The notes beneath the pieces are model-generated. The model did no database searches and was not told where the DNA came from. It saw nothing but the letters and a program-made list of their open reading frames with translations. The position numbers were made by a program, and so were the translations under genes. Of a stretch of DNA of 64,000 nucleotides, positions 55,763 through 64,000 are shown piece after piece. The DNA is from Paenibacillus sp. FSL H8-0048 (GTDB lineage Bacteria; Bacillota; Bacilli; Paenibacillales; Paenibacillaceae). The stretch is from positions 744,001 through 808,000 of the forward strand of contig NZ_JBBODF010000001.1 of assembly GCF_038002825.1 (NCBI RefSeq). The letters run 5' to 3'. How positions within the stretch are numbered: position 1 is the stretch's first letter; the number at the start of each line of letters is the position of its first letter.

Positions 55763-57511
55763 TTAAGCCTCCTTAATGCTGTCATAGGGACATACCTGCT
55801 GGCAGATGCTGCAGCCCTTGCATTCGAGCGGATCAATAATGATTTGGCGGTCCACAATTTTGATCGCCGAGCAGCCCAGCATGGTACATTTTTTGCAGTT
55901 TACACAGCTGGCGTTGTCATTAACATATTTTCTTTTGGTTTCGGTTTTGTTTTTGAGAAGTTCGCAAGGATGCCTGGAGATGATGACGAATGGTTCAGTG
56001 CTGAGCTTGGCGGTCTCCACACACTGCTGCGTTTCTTGGAGGTTAGTGGGGTCGAGTATGATGAGGTTATCCGGTTTGATGCCCAGTGCGAGCACAATAT
56101 CTTCAATCCGTATAGGCTCCGAAGTACTGCCTTGCAGCGTGCGTCCGGTGCCCGGATTCTCTTGATTGCCGGTCATGGAGGTGGAGCGGTTGTCCAGAAT
56201 GCAAACGACGATAGGGGTCTTGTTGTAAACGGCGTTCAGCAGCCCGGTCATGCCTGAGTGAAAAAAGGTGGAGTCGCCAATGAAGGCAAATACCTTCTTG
56301 CCCAGCGGCTTGAAATCCTGGGTCCGCTGCATGCCTGTGGCCATGGAGATGGATGCTCCCATACAGAGCACCGTATCCAGGGCTTTGATCGGCTCCGTTC
56401 CACCTAAGGTGTAACAGCCGATATCTCCGGCGGCCAGAATATCCCTGTGCTGCTTGACCGCGCTGTACAGTCCCAGATATCCGCAGCCTGCACACAGCCG
56501 CGGCGGTCGCGGCGGTACTTGGACAGCTTCGTAGCAGTCCATTTCTTCGCGGGTGATGGCTTTCCGGATAATCTCCGGATTCAGCTCACCGCAGACGGGA
56601 ATGATCTCCTTGCCGGTGCAGGCAATGCCCATGGCCTTCAGGGAGGTCTCGATGAACGGTTCGCCTTCCTCGACTACATAGATCCTGTTGACCTGTGCAG
56701 CGAATGCGCGGGCCTTCTCATCCGGGAACGGGTAGCTCATACCCAGCTTCAGCACAGATACTGTATTTCCGAATACTTCCTTAACATATTGATAGGATAT
56801 TCCGCTGGTGACAATGCCGATATCCGGGGAGCTGAATTCCAGTACATTTAGAGGGGAGGAGTTGGAATAGGCTTGAATTTCCAGGAGATTTGCTTCAATT
56901 TCGAGATGACGTCGCCTGGAGATGGCCGGAAGCAGCAGCCGGTCCAGCTTGTTCTTCTTATAGGTCTTATACCTCTCTTCCACAGCCAGCCCTTCCTGGA
57001 ATTCTACTATTCCTTTGGAATGGGAGACCCGGGTAGTCGTCCTGAACAGGACCGGTGTATTGAAGCGCTCACTGATCTCATAGGCTTCAAGCATCATATC
57101 TTTGCATTCCTGGGAGCTTGAGGGTTCTATTAATGGCATCTTGGCATGACTGGCGTAAATACGGTTGTCCTGCTCGTTCTGGGAGGAATGGATGCCCGGA
57201 TCATCTGCCGAGACAATGACAAGGCCCGCATTCACACCCTCATAGGTCATATTGAATAGCGGATCAGCCGCCACATTGACCCCTACATGCTTCATGGTGG
57301 TCAGACTGCGGATACCGGCGATACATGCGCCTGCCGCCACTTCCAGCGCCACCTTCTCGTTGGGTGCCCACTCGGCATATACGCCTTCATAGACACTGAT
57401 GCTCTCGACAATCTCTGTGCTCGGTGTTCCGGGGTACGATGAAATGATTTTACAATTTGCTTCATAAGCGCCTCTGGCAATTGCCTCATTACCCATCATT
57501 AGAGCTTTCAT
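55763..57511 (-). CDS. iorA: Indolepyruvate/2-oxoacid:ferredoxin oxidoreductase, alpha subunit
   Basis: The 582-residue protein has the IorA layout: an N-terminal pyrimidine-binding domain (start MKALMMGNEAIARGAYE, with SSYPGTPSTEI), a middle domain, a thiamine-diphosphate domain with GDSTFFHSGMTGLLNAV followed by ILDN, and a C-terminal ferredoxin domain. That domain has two four-cysteine clusters: Cys536, 539, 542, 547 and Cys564, 567, 570, 574. It catalyses CoA-dependent oxidative decarboxylation of aryl pyruvates together with IorB. It is the first gene of the PKS operon, 84 bases or so behind a sigma-A promoter, with GAGAGG eight bases before the ATG. Its position suggests a role in supplying an arylacetyl or related acyl-CoA starter; a purely catabolic role carried along by chance is the alternative. 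Confidence 0.94.
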   Translation of the reverse strand: MKALMMGNEAIARGAYEANCKIISSYPGTPSTEIVESISVYEGVYAEWAPNEKVALEVAAGACIAGIRSLTTMKHVGVNVAADPLFNMTYEGVNAGLVIVSADDPGIHSSQNEQDNRIYASHAKMPLIEPSSSQECKDMMLEAYEISERFNTPVLFRTTTRVSHSKGIVEFQEGLAVEERYKTYKKNKLDRLLLPAISRRRHLEIEANLLEIQAYSNSSPLNVLEFSSPDIGIVTSGISYQYVKEVFGNTVSVLKLGMSYPFPDEKARAFAAQVNRIYVVEEGEPFIETSLKAMGIACTGKEIIPVCGELNPEIIRKAITREEMDCYEAVQVPPRPPRLCAGCGYLGLYSAVKQHRDILAAGDIGCYTLGGTEPIKALDTVLCMGASISMATGMQRTQDFKPLGKKVFAFIGDSTFFHSGMTGLLNAVYNKTPIVVCILDNRSTSMTGNQENPGTGRTLQGSTSEPIRIEDIVLALGIKPDNLIILDPTNLQETQQCVETAKLSTEPFVIISRHPCELLKNKTETKRKYVNDNASCVNCKKCTMLGCSAIKIVDRQIIIDPLECKGCSICQQVCPYDSIKEA

Positions 57512-57601
57512 CAGATCGTCCTCTCGTCCATCTCATTTAACAGAAAAGCGCGGCCTCATACACCCCAAAATACTAATTCATGCAATTAACATTTATAGGA
57601 C

Positions 57602-57629
57602 TTTATACTTGTTAATAGGATATAGTCAA
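57602..57629 (-). promoter_or_regulatory. Sigma-A promoter for the iorAB-PKS operon
   Basis: On the minus strand a TTGACT -35 box (57629-57624) is followed after 16 bases by a TATAAA -10 box (57607-57602). Transcription would begin near 57595, giving a leader of about 85 bases before iorA. It is the only convincing promoter I found ahead of the operon. Confidence 0.7.
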
Positions 57630-57721
57630 TAATATAGTGTTACTATTAAATTTGTTACTTTTTTTTAATAAATCCCTGCTGTTTTATTCTTAAATCTGCT
57701 AAATTTCACAGAATTGAAATA

Positions 57722-57752
57722 ATTAAAAAGCCTGCAACCTAACATCGCAGAC
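57722..57752 (-). terminator. Rho-independent terminator after the DinB-family gene
   Basis: On the minus strand GTCTGCGA pairs with TTGCAGGC (with G-T wobbles) around a 7-base loop and is followed by TTTTTAATT. It lies about 70 bases past the stop at 57823, upstream of the PKS promoter, and so separates the two transcription units. Confidence 0.6.
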
Positions 57753-57822
57753 TTTTCCATAGAAAAACATATATTTCATTTATTTTGCAAAATATGTCGA
57801 ATGCATTTGCGTCTTTTGAGCC

Positions 57823-58320
57823 TTAAGCAGGATACCCGCCCCCCGGCGGCGGCCACGCTCCCTGCAGACGGCGGAGCAGAACAATCTCCCCCAGATGATA
57901 GGAGTTATGAGAGGCAATGTTACGTAGAAGCCCGCCCTTGGTTTCTCCTGGAAAATGGGCTAATGGCTCGTCTAGCTGGACGGTCTGGGCAATGGCAACT
58001 GCCTTATCGACCCCTTCCAGCAGATGCATAATCGCCTCTTGAAGCTGGGACTCTTCTGCCGGGGCCTTCTCCGCAGGCCAGCTCTCCTGTACACTTGCAG
58101 GCGGCTGTGGGCGGCCCCCCTCCAGATGGGTCAGCATGAAGTCCTGCCAGTAGCCCATATGCTTCACCAACTGGTAGATGGAGTAGGGAATTCCTTCTAT
58201 TGTATAACCTGCAAGCTCAAGTGTCAGATCCGGCAAGGCCCGGGCAATCGGAATATGTCCGCGTTCCCCTACCAGAGATTTCACCAGTGCTTGTCCAAAA
58301 GCATGATTGGATTCGGACAT
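57823..58320 (-). CDS. DinB/YfiT-family putative metal-binding protein
   Basis: The 165-residue protein looks like a four-helix DinB-superfamily member. His54 (QLVKHMGYW) plus His138 and His142 (SHNSYHLGEI) match the three-histidine metal site of the family. Such proteins include thiol-dependent transferases and many of unknown function, so no reaction is assigned. The ATG has AGGAGG nine bases upstream and a strong sigma-A promoter further up; a terminator follows. It has its own transcription unit, and nothing ties it to the PKS. Confidence 0.85.
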   Translation of the reverse strand: MSESNHAFGQALVKSLVGERGHIPIARALPDLTLELAGYTIEGIPYSIYQLVKHMGYWQDFMLTHLEGGRPQPPASVQESWPAEKAPAEESQLQEAIMHLLEGVDKAVAIAQTVQLDEPLAHFPGETKGGLLRNIASHNSYHLGEIVLLRRLQGAWPPPGGGYPA

Positions 58321-58368
58321 CAGTATGCTCCTCCTATTAATTGTGCGTAATATAATTTACCAAAATTC

Positions 58369-58397
58369 AATATATCCGGATTCTAACACTTTGTCAA
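58369..58397 (-). promoter_or_regulatory. Sigma-A promoter for the DinB-family gene
   Basis: On the minus strand a consensus TTGACA (58397-58392) is separated by exactly 17 bases from TATATT (58374-58369). Predicted start near 58362, about 40 bases before the ATG at 58320. Confidence 0.75.
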
Positions 58398-58472
58398 TAA
58401 GCATCCGCCTGTATCTTAAACATCTGATAGTAATGTCCCTGAAGGTCCAATCGCGTTCCGAAATTTGCAACA

Positions 58473-58506
58473 CAAAAAAGCGAAACGCTTGAAGCTTCGT
58501 TTCGCT
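58473..58506 (-). terminator. Rho-independent terminator after the PAS chemoreceptor gene
   Basis: A perfect 9-base stem (AGCGAAACG / CGTTTCGCT) with a 10-base loop is followed on the minus strand by a run of six T. It lies about 40 bases beyond the stop at 58545. Confidence 0.8.
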
Positions 58507-58544
58507 CTTTGATCTTAACTATAGTGTTCCATTCCGGTTAGCCA

Positions 58545-60074
58545 TTATAAAGTACGCAGAATATTTAACAATTCCTCCGACATCCGGCTCACATCTTCAA
58601 TCGACGCATTGACCTCCTCAGTCAGAGCGGCCTGGGCTTCGGTGAGGCTGGACATGCTGTTAATCCGTGTAATGATGTCGTCAACCTTATCATTCATCTG
58701 CTGCATGGTGGTTTCAATGTTGCCCGATGCCGTCTTGCTGTGCTCCGCGAGCTTCCTCACTTCACCAGCCACTATGGAGAATCCCCGGCCGTATTCGCCC
58801 GCATGGGCAGCTTCAATCGCAGCATTCAGCCCTAGCAGGCCTGTCTGGTTCGAGATCTCGCTGATGAATTGGGTGATCTCCTTGGTCTCCCCTGTCTTGA
58901 CCTTGACTTCCATGGCTGCCTTGTGCGATTGTTCCTGGACCTCGGCCATGTCCTGAGCCTGCTCGGTAACCGACACAATGCCGCGGACGATCTCATTAAT
59001 CGCTGCCAGCAAGCCCTCCATCTGTACATTGACCTGCCGTACAATTTCCTCTTTGGTGACTTCGTGGGTAACATCCCGGATCGTACCGGCAACTCTCAGT
59101 GGGATGCCCTGCACATCGCGAACGGTTTCGCCGCCTGCATGGTACCAGCGGTACTCGCCATTTTTGGAGCGCAGCCGGTAGTTCACTTTATAATCCGTTT
59201 GCCCGGTGTAATCATTCAGATGATTGGCGAAGGCATCCAGCGTGGGCTGAAGATCCTCGGGGTGTAGCTGGTTGCTCCAGCTGCTTAACAGGTTCGGGAA
59301 ATCATGCTCGCCTTCAAAACCAATTGTTCTGCGGAACTGCTCTGACCACCAGAACTCATTATCCGGGTTGACCGGATCGCCTGCTATAACCACCATATCC
59401 CAAGGGGCTTCAACCAAGGCGCGGTTCACCAGATCGTAGCGGACTACCAGGGCACTCAGCTCGTCCTGCTTGATTTTTTTGTCATGAATATCCAGCAAAG
59501 CTCCAGCTACCATAATAGGTGATCCGTCAGCGGAACGTATGGTTGTGCCCGTCGCCTGGAACCATTTGTACTCACCCGCTTTCGTCTTGAGCCGGTATCC
59601 GATATCGTACTTGATCGTGCCCGTCCGGTCCAGCATATGATCCGCGAACAGCTGCAGTACGCCCTCTTTATCCTCGGGATGAAGGCAGTTGGACCAGCTC
59701 TCCAGCACATTGGGGAAGTCATGCTCATCCGTATAGCCGATCATCCGGCGCAGCTCATCGGTCCACCTGAACTCATTATTCGGATTCACCGGATCACCCT
59801 CGTACACATCCATTTCCCATAGGGAGATCTCAATCGCTTCAGTGATCATCTCCAACCGAACCTTGTAATAGTCCTCGCGTTTATGTATCACGGACGTTAG
59901 TCGCGTTAACATTGCCTGCAGTTCATCAGGAACTGCGGCAGAATATGTATCGGCTTGCTCTTCATTTCGTTCAGCCCGCTCCACATAGTTTCGTAATAGG
60001 CCGATCAGCTGAGGGTCTGTTTGGGGCGGCGCACCTGCGGGTGTGATTCCTTTGAATTTGTTCAGAATAGACAT
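58545..60074 (-). CDS. Cytosolic methyl-accepting chemotaxis protein with two PAS domains
   Basis: The 509-residue protein has no signal peptide or membrane segment. Two similar PAS/PAC repeats (about 72-205 and 205-345) each contain a GDPVNPxNEF segment, an LHPED motif and an RLK/RSKxGEYxW segment typical of PAS_3 domains. The C-terminal part (about 350-509) is a receptor signalling coiled coil with the conserved tip [18 protein letters not shown]. It would report an internal signal, perhaps redox, energy state or a bound ligand, to CheA/CheW. No haem- or flavin-binding residue can be assigned by eye. GAGGAGA precedes the ATG; a strong terminator follows. Confidence 0.92.
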   Translation of the reverse strand: MSILNKFKGITPAGAPPQTDPQLIGLLRNYVERAERNEEQADTYSAAVPDELQAMLTRLTSVIHKREDYYKVRLEMITEAIEISLWEMDVYEGDPVNPNNEFRWTDELRRMIGYTDEHDFPNVLESWSNCLHPEDKEGVLQLFADHMLDRTGTIKYDIGYRLKTKAGEYKWFQATGTTIRSADGSPIMVAGALLDIHDKKIKQDELSALVVRYDLVNRALVEAPWDMVVIAGDPVNPDNEFWWSEQFRRTIGFEGEHDFPNLLSSWSNQLHPEDLQPTLDAFANHLNDYTGQTDYKVNYRLRSKNGEYRWYHAGGETVRDVQGIPLRVAGTIRDVTHEVTKEEIVRQVNVQMEGLLAAINEIVRGIVSVTEQAQDMAEVQEQSHKAAMEVKVKTGETKEITQFISEISNQTGLLGLNAAIEAAHAGEYGRGFSIVAGEVRKLAEHSKTASGNIETTMQQMNDKVDDIITRINSMSSLTEAQAALTEEVNASIEDVSRMSEELLNILRTL

Positions 60075-60182
60075 ATAATTTCATTTCTCCTCATCTAGTG
60101 GTGTCAAATGCATCGGGAAGGCTAGAATGAGTATATAACACACATGAGATTTAATATATAAATTTATATTTAAAATTTAATA

Positions 60183-60233
60183 TAAAACAGCGGCAGAATA
60201 AGACTTGACAAAAAGTCTCAGACTGCCGCTGTT
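60183..60233 (-). terminator. Terminator hairpin after the 98-residue protein gene
   Basis: The arms AACAGCGGCAG (60186-60196) and CTGCCGCTGTT (60223-60233) are perfectly complementary and enclose a second small hairpin (AGACTT/AAGTCT). On the minus strand the outer stem is followed by TTTTA. It begins about 20 bases past the stop at 60253. Confidence 0.7.
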
Positions 60234-60252
60234 ATTTGACTAACGTATAGCG

Positions 60253-60549
60253 TTATTTTAAAAATTTCCGGAGAAATCTAATCCACTTGGGCTCGTATGC
60301 TTGGCTAATTGGAAGCCCTTTATAATAAATATTATAAGGGTCCATTGCCCAGAGCTTTAAAAGTCCTTCAGGAACATCATACTTATTTACAGGTGAGTTA
60401 AGATCTGCTCTAAAAAAATACTCATTACATGCAACACAGTACAAAATCAGCGATTTATCAGAGACGTATGCATAAACATTAAGCTCAGTTTTACAGGCTT
60501 CACATTTACACATCCGATTGCGGTTTAGCCAATCAATAAGTAATTGCAT
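60253..60549 (-). CDS. Small zinc-ribbon-like protein of unknown function
   Basis: The 98-residue protein is not one I recognise. Two CxxC pairs, Cys16/Cys19 and Cys38/Cys41, about 20 residues apart look like a zinc ribbon, with an extra Cys14. The C-terminal half is rich in Trp and Tyr and ends in a basic helix. GAGGG lies five bases before the ATG and a terminator follows. The gene starts 89 bases after the LRR gene and might share its transcript. It could be a chance-looking but real hypothetical protein; composition is AT-richer than the PKS genes. Confidence 0.6.
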   Translation of the reverse strand: MQLLIDWLNRNRMCKCEACKTELNVYAYVSDKSLILYCVACNEYFFRADLNSPVNKYDVPEGLLKLWAMDPYNIYYKGLPISQAYEPKWIRFLRKFLK

Positions 60550-60638
60550 GTTATCCCTCTTCCCTCATTACAAACAGTATGTTTGATTAAAGAATTCAAG
60601 AACAACATCACAATATCCTATCCGTTATCTCGGTTAAG

Positions 60639-62195
60639 TTAGTTCACTTGTATACTTTTTAAAATTTCATTGAATTCTGCCTTGGCTTGTTGGCTAATCT
60701 TCGCTGGAAAAGCTGACACCAGGGTATAGATTTCATTATCTTTTTCGAATAAAACCATTTGATAAGTCAGCTTTTCATCTGTATCGCTCAAAGTATAGGT
60801 CAACTGTTTCGCATTAATTTTCCCTGCTTTTACGGACTGTTCTGTGATTTTCGAGGCATTCTTGTCCGTTATATCTTTTTTGACCAAGCTAATATATTCT
60901 TCAAGGTTCATACCTAATTCAGTCTTACTATAATGACTAATAATCAGCATGCTCTTCTCGGGTGAGATCAAGAACAACTGGCGATCTGCTGCATTCTCTA
61001 CAGAAGAAGTTACATCACTCCAATCACTGTAGCCTGTGACCTTTATTTTTTTATCCTTGGTTGTAAAAGGCTGCTTCGTAGATATTGTGGCGGTCTGAAT
61101 CTCCGCGAGCCAGCTCACCTTCGCGTCCACGGCCTCGCCGATGAAACGTAATGGCACGTAAGTACTTCCCTTGATGTTAGCAGGGGCTACTGTCAGTTTC
61201 TTCTGATTGCCATTAATCTCAGCAGTTGTTGAACCCAGTTTAAGCTTGATCAGCGTACCCGGTTTGCTTCCTTTAATCGTTTGCGTTGTGGAATCCCACT
61301 CAACCTTCAGTCCCAATGCTTCAAAAATAGCACGGAACGGAACCATGACCGATCCATTTTGCCGGATGGGCGGAGCTTGGAATGTCATACGCTCACCATT
61401 CAAATGCACCATGATTTCGTCGGGATTTGAAGGCGGTGCAGGTTCTGTAGTATCTTCATCAAGCACTTCGACGCCTTTGGCAGCGAGCGCGGTCAGGATT
61501 TTCTGTGCACCTGCATTCAGAGGATTATGGCTGATGGCAACCTCCTTAAGCTTCGGAAGAGTAGTTAAGACGCTAATATCCTCGACCAGATTATTCTCAA
61601 AGTAGACATGCTCCAGCTCCGGGTGATTTCTTAGCGGTTCAAGAGACTGGATGTGGTTATCTCTGATGATTAACCAGTTCAGATTGACTAATGGTTGAAT
61701 TGGCGTCAGATCTTTAAGCTGATTATTGCCGATTAACAGATCGGTTAATTGCGTTAATCCTGCTAGTGCATCAAGCTTCTCTATGTTGTTCGAATCAAGA
61801 TTAAGCTGCTCCAGCCGGGACAACTCCTGCAAAGGCTCAAGCGCAGTGATCCGATTGTCATTCAGAGCCAGGAAGGTGACTTTATGCAGCTTTTGAAGGG
61901 GCTCAATGTTGGTAATGCCCAGCCCAGGGAGCATTAAGCTTTTCATATTAACAGCGAGCTCTAGTCCGCTTAGACTGTTAATTTTCTGCTCAGGATCTTT
62001 AGGATAGAGGGAGGTTAGGCTCTGCAGATCTTCTGTGGTAAGGGGCGCGGCCGGCTTCTTCAGCTCGATACGAATTGCCTGTTCCAGATTCTTGTCTGAG
62101 ATGAGAGCGGCTTCTGCAAATACGGATGGAATAGAAACGAAGCATAGCAGAAAAGCAAGTACAGCGGTGGATGCAAGTTTGATCGTCTTACACAA
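60639..62195 (-). CDS. Secreted leucine-rich-repeat protein with copper-amine-oxidase-like stalk domain
   Basis: The 518-residue protein has a signal peptide (LLCFVSIPSVFA, cleavage near residue 27). Residues about 60-245 form leucine-rich repeats (pattern LxxLxxLxLxxNxI). Residues about 258-372 form a stalk-type domain like the N-terminal domain of copper amine oxidases (VMVPFRAIFEALG and STYVPLRFIGEAV halves). Residues 380-518 form a C-terminal domain I do not recognise. It is probably extracellular and involved in cell-surface binding; no enzyme active site is seen. The start is a TTG at 62195 with AAGGAG 11 bases upstream; no ATG is available before the LRRs. Stalk-domain fusions of this type are common in Paenibacillus. 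Confidence 0.88.
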   Translation of the reverse strand: MCKTIKLASTAVLAFLLCFVSIPSVFAEAALISDKNLEQAIRIELKKPAAPLTTEDLQSLTSLYPKDPEQKINSLSGLELAVNMKSLMLPGLGITNIEPLQKLHKVTFLALNDNRITALEPLQELSRLEQLNLDSNNIEKLDALAGLTQLTDLLIGNNQLKDLTPIQPLVNLNWLIIRDNHIQSLEPLRNHPELEHVYFENNLVEDISVLTTLPKLKEVAISHNPLNAGAQKILTALAAKGVEVLDEDTTEPAPPSNPDEIMVHLNGERMTFQAPPIRQNGSVMVPFRAIFEALGLKVEWDSTTQTIKGSKPGTLIKLKLGSTTAEINGNQKKLTVAPANIKGSTYVPLRFIGEAVDAKVSWLAEIQTATISTKQPFTTKDKKIKVTGYSDWSDVTSSVENAADRQLFLISPEKSMLIISHYSKTELGMNLEEYISLVKKDITDKNASKITEQSVKAGKINAKQLTYTLSDTDEKLTYQMVLFEKDNEIYTLVSAFPAKISQQAKAEFNEILKSIQVN

Positions 62196-62615
62196 AATAA
62201 ATTCACTCCTTGAAATGTCATAGTGACTAGATTCGACATTTATCTACCTTTTCCTTTAAAGGAGCATAAGGGAGTACTCTGCAAAGTATTTTTTGCAAGA
62301 GGAAATGGTTGGATTTTCTACACTTGCAGATGGACGATTAGGCCATAGTAGGATAGGAGTTGGAAAAAAGGCACTTAATTTTGCATATTTGCTGCTAAGG
62401 AGCGAGACTGAAGCTATTTAGTTGTACAATTTCCACTTGCTTCCTCCGTTTCTGCTAAAATCAATAAAAGAAGATACGTTTATCCACCTACTTGCTGCCA
62501 AGTAACTTCGACAACTAGGTAGACCATACCAAAAAGGCACCCCGCTGACGGGGCACCTTATCTTGAATATGTGATTATAGCCGGTTAAGTTAGGGTGGAT
62601 TGCAGGAGCATGCGC
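62196..62615. other. Intergenic region between LRR gene and FAD oxidoreductase gene
   Basis: This 420-base stretch holds the terminator of the oxidoreductase gene near 62531-62558 and must hold the promoter of the LRR gene, but I could not pick a convincing -35/-10 pair. No open frame with a ribosome binding site or RNA gene was recognised. Confidence 0.5.
62531..62558 (-). terminator. Rho-independent terminator after the FAD oxidoreductase gene
   Basis: On the minus strand AGGTGCCCCG and CGGGGTGCCT form a 10-base stem with two G-T pairs and a TCAG loop, followed by TTTTT. It lies about 60 bases past the stop at 62616. Confidence 0.85.
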
Positions 62616-64000
62616 TTAGGCCTCCAACTCCTCTGTGGTCCAGTGCAGCTGGACGCCGAGTGCAATCAATTGCTGCTGATAAGCCTCCAGATGCTCCGTA
62701 TTTCCCCTGACCGCCGATGGTTCGACCTGTTGCCTGATGGCATAAGCCGCAAGGGCTCCCGCCGCTTCGCCGATGTTCCATTCCGTGGGGTGCAGGCGGT
62801 AGCAGCCATTCGCAATCTGGGTCATGGATATGTTCTTGCAGGCCGGGAGCAGGTTCTTGACCCTTACCGGGATTAATGCTCCAAGAGGAATCTCATAAGG
62901 ATGATTCGGGATATAAAAGGTACGCTGGCTCACTGTCGTGGGATGAAGATCCAGATGATAGCTGCCTACCCCGACGCTGTCCTCATAGCGCTTAGGCCCG
63001 GCCGGTCCGCGCAGCTCCTTGCTTACATCCTGCTCCGCTATCGTGTACAGCCCGCGAATACGCCGGGATTCCCGGATATACGGGGCCTTGGCCAGCCCGT
63101 CCTCCGTGCCGAGCACATCCCCGCGCAGCCGTACACCCGGGTAGCCCTTCCCTCCGTCCAGGCGGGGCGCTTCGGTCTGAAGCCAGTACACAAGTGCGAG
63201 GGTGAGCTGCCGTGCTCCCTCCAGATGCCGCTTCCGCTCCTCCGGCGATACGCCGATAATTGGCCCGGCATAGTAATCGTTCAGAGCCCAGTTTAGCAGA
63301 GTGACTTCTCCGTCATTCAGCGGCTCCGTCCAAATTGCCGGGTCTACGATCCGCCGGTAATCCCACAGGGAGACAATCCCCTGCTCATTCGGGAACATCG
63401 TGAACTGCTTCAGCTTGGTCGTATCGTCAGCATCTGAAGCGTACCAGCTTAAGATCGGATATTGCGAGAACGAGGGGACATATTCGCGCCAGTAATCATA
63501 ACCTCTTGGACGCGGGATTATAAAGTCTCCGCCCGGCACATAGTCCACCGCCGCCACATGGGTGATCGATTGCATGTCGAGCGGGTCCGCGAGTTCTAAT
63601 GCGTGCGGCTCCCCTGTCTCGCTGCGGGCTTCTGCGCCGCTGACATGCTCCACTCCGGCCAGCGGCAGCAGATCGCCGCACTCCGTGGCATCCAGATAGT
63701 AGGCTCCCCTCAGTTTGATCAGGTCACCGCCCGATCCCTGCCGTACAGTCACTCCAGTAACGTAATTCCCTTCAGTATCGGCCGTAACCGGCACCGTATG
63801 ATAGAGCACCTCAATCCGTCCGGTGTTCACATACGAAGCCAGCATCTCCTGCAGAACAGCCAGTGCCACCTTCGGTTCATGTGCCAATCGGCTGACCCAG
63901 CCGTTGCCGGGATTCAGTATAGGGTTGCTCCTGGCAGCTTCCGTAAGCGGATAATTCCGCCTGTAATACTCCCTGACTCTGCTGCGGAACTCCCGGTAAG
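62616..64000 (-). CDS. FAD-dependent oxidoreductase (FAD_oxidored/xanthan-lyase-like family), 5' end beyond window
   Basis: The frame is open from the right edge to the stop, giving about 460 C-terminal residues. The ALAVLQEMLASY segment, YYLDATECGDLLPLAGV, and the C-terminal KNISMTQIANGCYRLHPTEWNIGEAAG are typical of the FAD_oxidored family, whose members often sit in carbohydrate-utilisation loci. The N-terminal GxGxxG FAD-binding segment lies beyond the window. The TTG at 63887 is not the start because coding-like sequence (REYYRRNYPLTEAAR) continues upstream of it. The substrate is unknown. Confidence 0.88.
   Translation of the reverse strand, partial: YREFRSRVREYYRRNYPLTEAARSNPILNPGNGWVSRLAHEPKVALAVLQEMLASYVNTGRIEVLYHTVPVTADTEGNYVTGVTVRQGSGGDLIKLRGAYYLDATECGDLLPLAGVEHVSGAEARSETGEPHALELADPLDMQSITHVAAVDYVPGGDFIIPRPRGYDYWREYVPSFSQYPILSWYASDADDTTKLKQFTMFPNEQGIVSLWDYRRIVDPAIWTEPLNDGEVTLLNWALNDYYAGPIIGVSPEERKRHLEGARQLTLALVYWLQTEAPRLDGGKGYPGVRLRGDVLGTEDGLAKAPYIRESRRIRGLYTIAEQDVSKELRGPAGPKRYEDSVGVGSYHLDLHPTTVSQRTFYIPNHPYEIPLGALIPVRVKNLLPACKNISMTQIANGCYRLHPTEWNIGEAAGALAAYAIRQQVEPSAVRGNTEHLEAYQQQLIALGVQLHWTTEELEA

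Larger units (their letters stand above)
57512..57822. other. Intergenic region upstream of the PKS operon
   Basis: This 311-base AT-rich stretch contains the DinB-gene terminator, the operon promoter, and a leader of about 85 bases before iorA. No small gene or recognisable riboswitch was seen. Confidence 0.6.

Noticed and set aside
55756..55857. Longer N-terminus for iorB
   Set aside because: The extension lies inside iorA and lacks homology; AAGGAGG precedes the ATG at 55755.
1..57511. NRPS modules in the assembly line
   Set aside because: No condensation or adenylation motifs (HHxxxDG, SGTTGxPKG) were seen in any of the eight proteins.
57512..57600. Riboswitch or T-box in the operon leader
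   Set aside because: The leader is only about 85 bases and shows no recognisable conserved core or terminator-antiterminator pair.

Overview
The window comes from a Gram-positive, spore-former-type genome, most likely Paenibacillus or a close relative. The pointers are strong AGGAGG-type ribosome binding sites, clean sigma-A promoters, and flanking genes of Bacillales character: a DinB/YfiT-like protein, a cytosolic PAS chemoreceptor, and an LRR protein carrying a copper-amine-oxidase stalk domain. The genus is an inference. All recognised genes lie on the minus strand, so the biological reading order is right to left.

Positions 57511 down to 1 hold one giant operon that runs off the left edge. 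It opens with iorA and iorB (a 2-oxoacid/indolepyruvate:ferredoxin oxidoreductase) behind a good sigma-A promoter. Eight modular polyketide synthase (PKS) genes follow, named here A to H in transcription order: A 46905-55175, B 40683-46898, C 34492-40650, D 32346-34499, E 19896-32288, F 16006-19896, G 6649-16005, H <1-6596. Gaps are at most 57 bases and several genes overlap. No functional acyltransferase (AT) is encoded in any module, so this is a trans-AT PKS; the AT gene should lie outside the window. There are 12 KS domains, all with the Cys-His-His triad where I checked, and 13 ACPs with the phosphopantetheine serine.

Module reading (DH0 = dehydratase fold without its active-site motif, psi = carrier- or AT-like domain without the catalytic serine): M1 KS-psiAT-DH-KR-ACP; M2 KS-psiACP-ACP (both in A); M3 KS-DH0-KR-ACP (B); M4 KS (B) // DH-ACP-KR (C); M5 KS-psiACP-ECH-ACP (C) // ACP (D); M6 KS (D) // linker-DH-KR-ACP (E); M7 KS-DH-KR-ACP (E); M8 KS-DH-KR (E) // ACP (F); M9 KS-psiACP-DH (F) // KR-ACP (G); M10 KS-DH0-KR-ACP (G); M11 KS-DH0 (G) // KR-ACP (H); M12 KS-defective DH-KR-ACP (H), then the edge. 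Six of seven gene boundaries cut through a module. If colinear, the line builds a beta-branched chain from a possibly aryl-acetyl starter, then a run of four double bonds (M6-M9), then at least three hydroxyl-bearing units (M10-M12): a polyene-polyol. I do not recognise a known product.

The right flank (57.8-64 kb) looks like ordinary chromosome, visibly AT-richer between genes: a DinB-family protein, a soluble double-PAS methyl-accepting protein, a small zinc-ribbon-like protein, a secreted LRR/stalk-domain protein, and the C-terminal part of an FAD-dependent oxidoreductase cut by the right edge. I saw no RNA genes, insertion sequences or CRISPR arrays.
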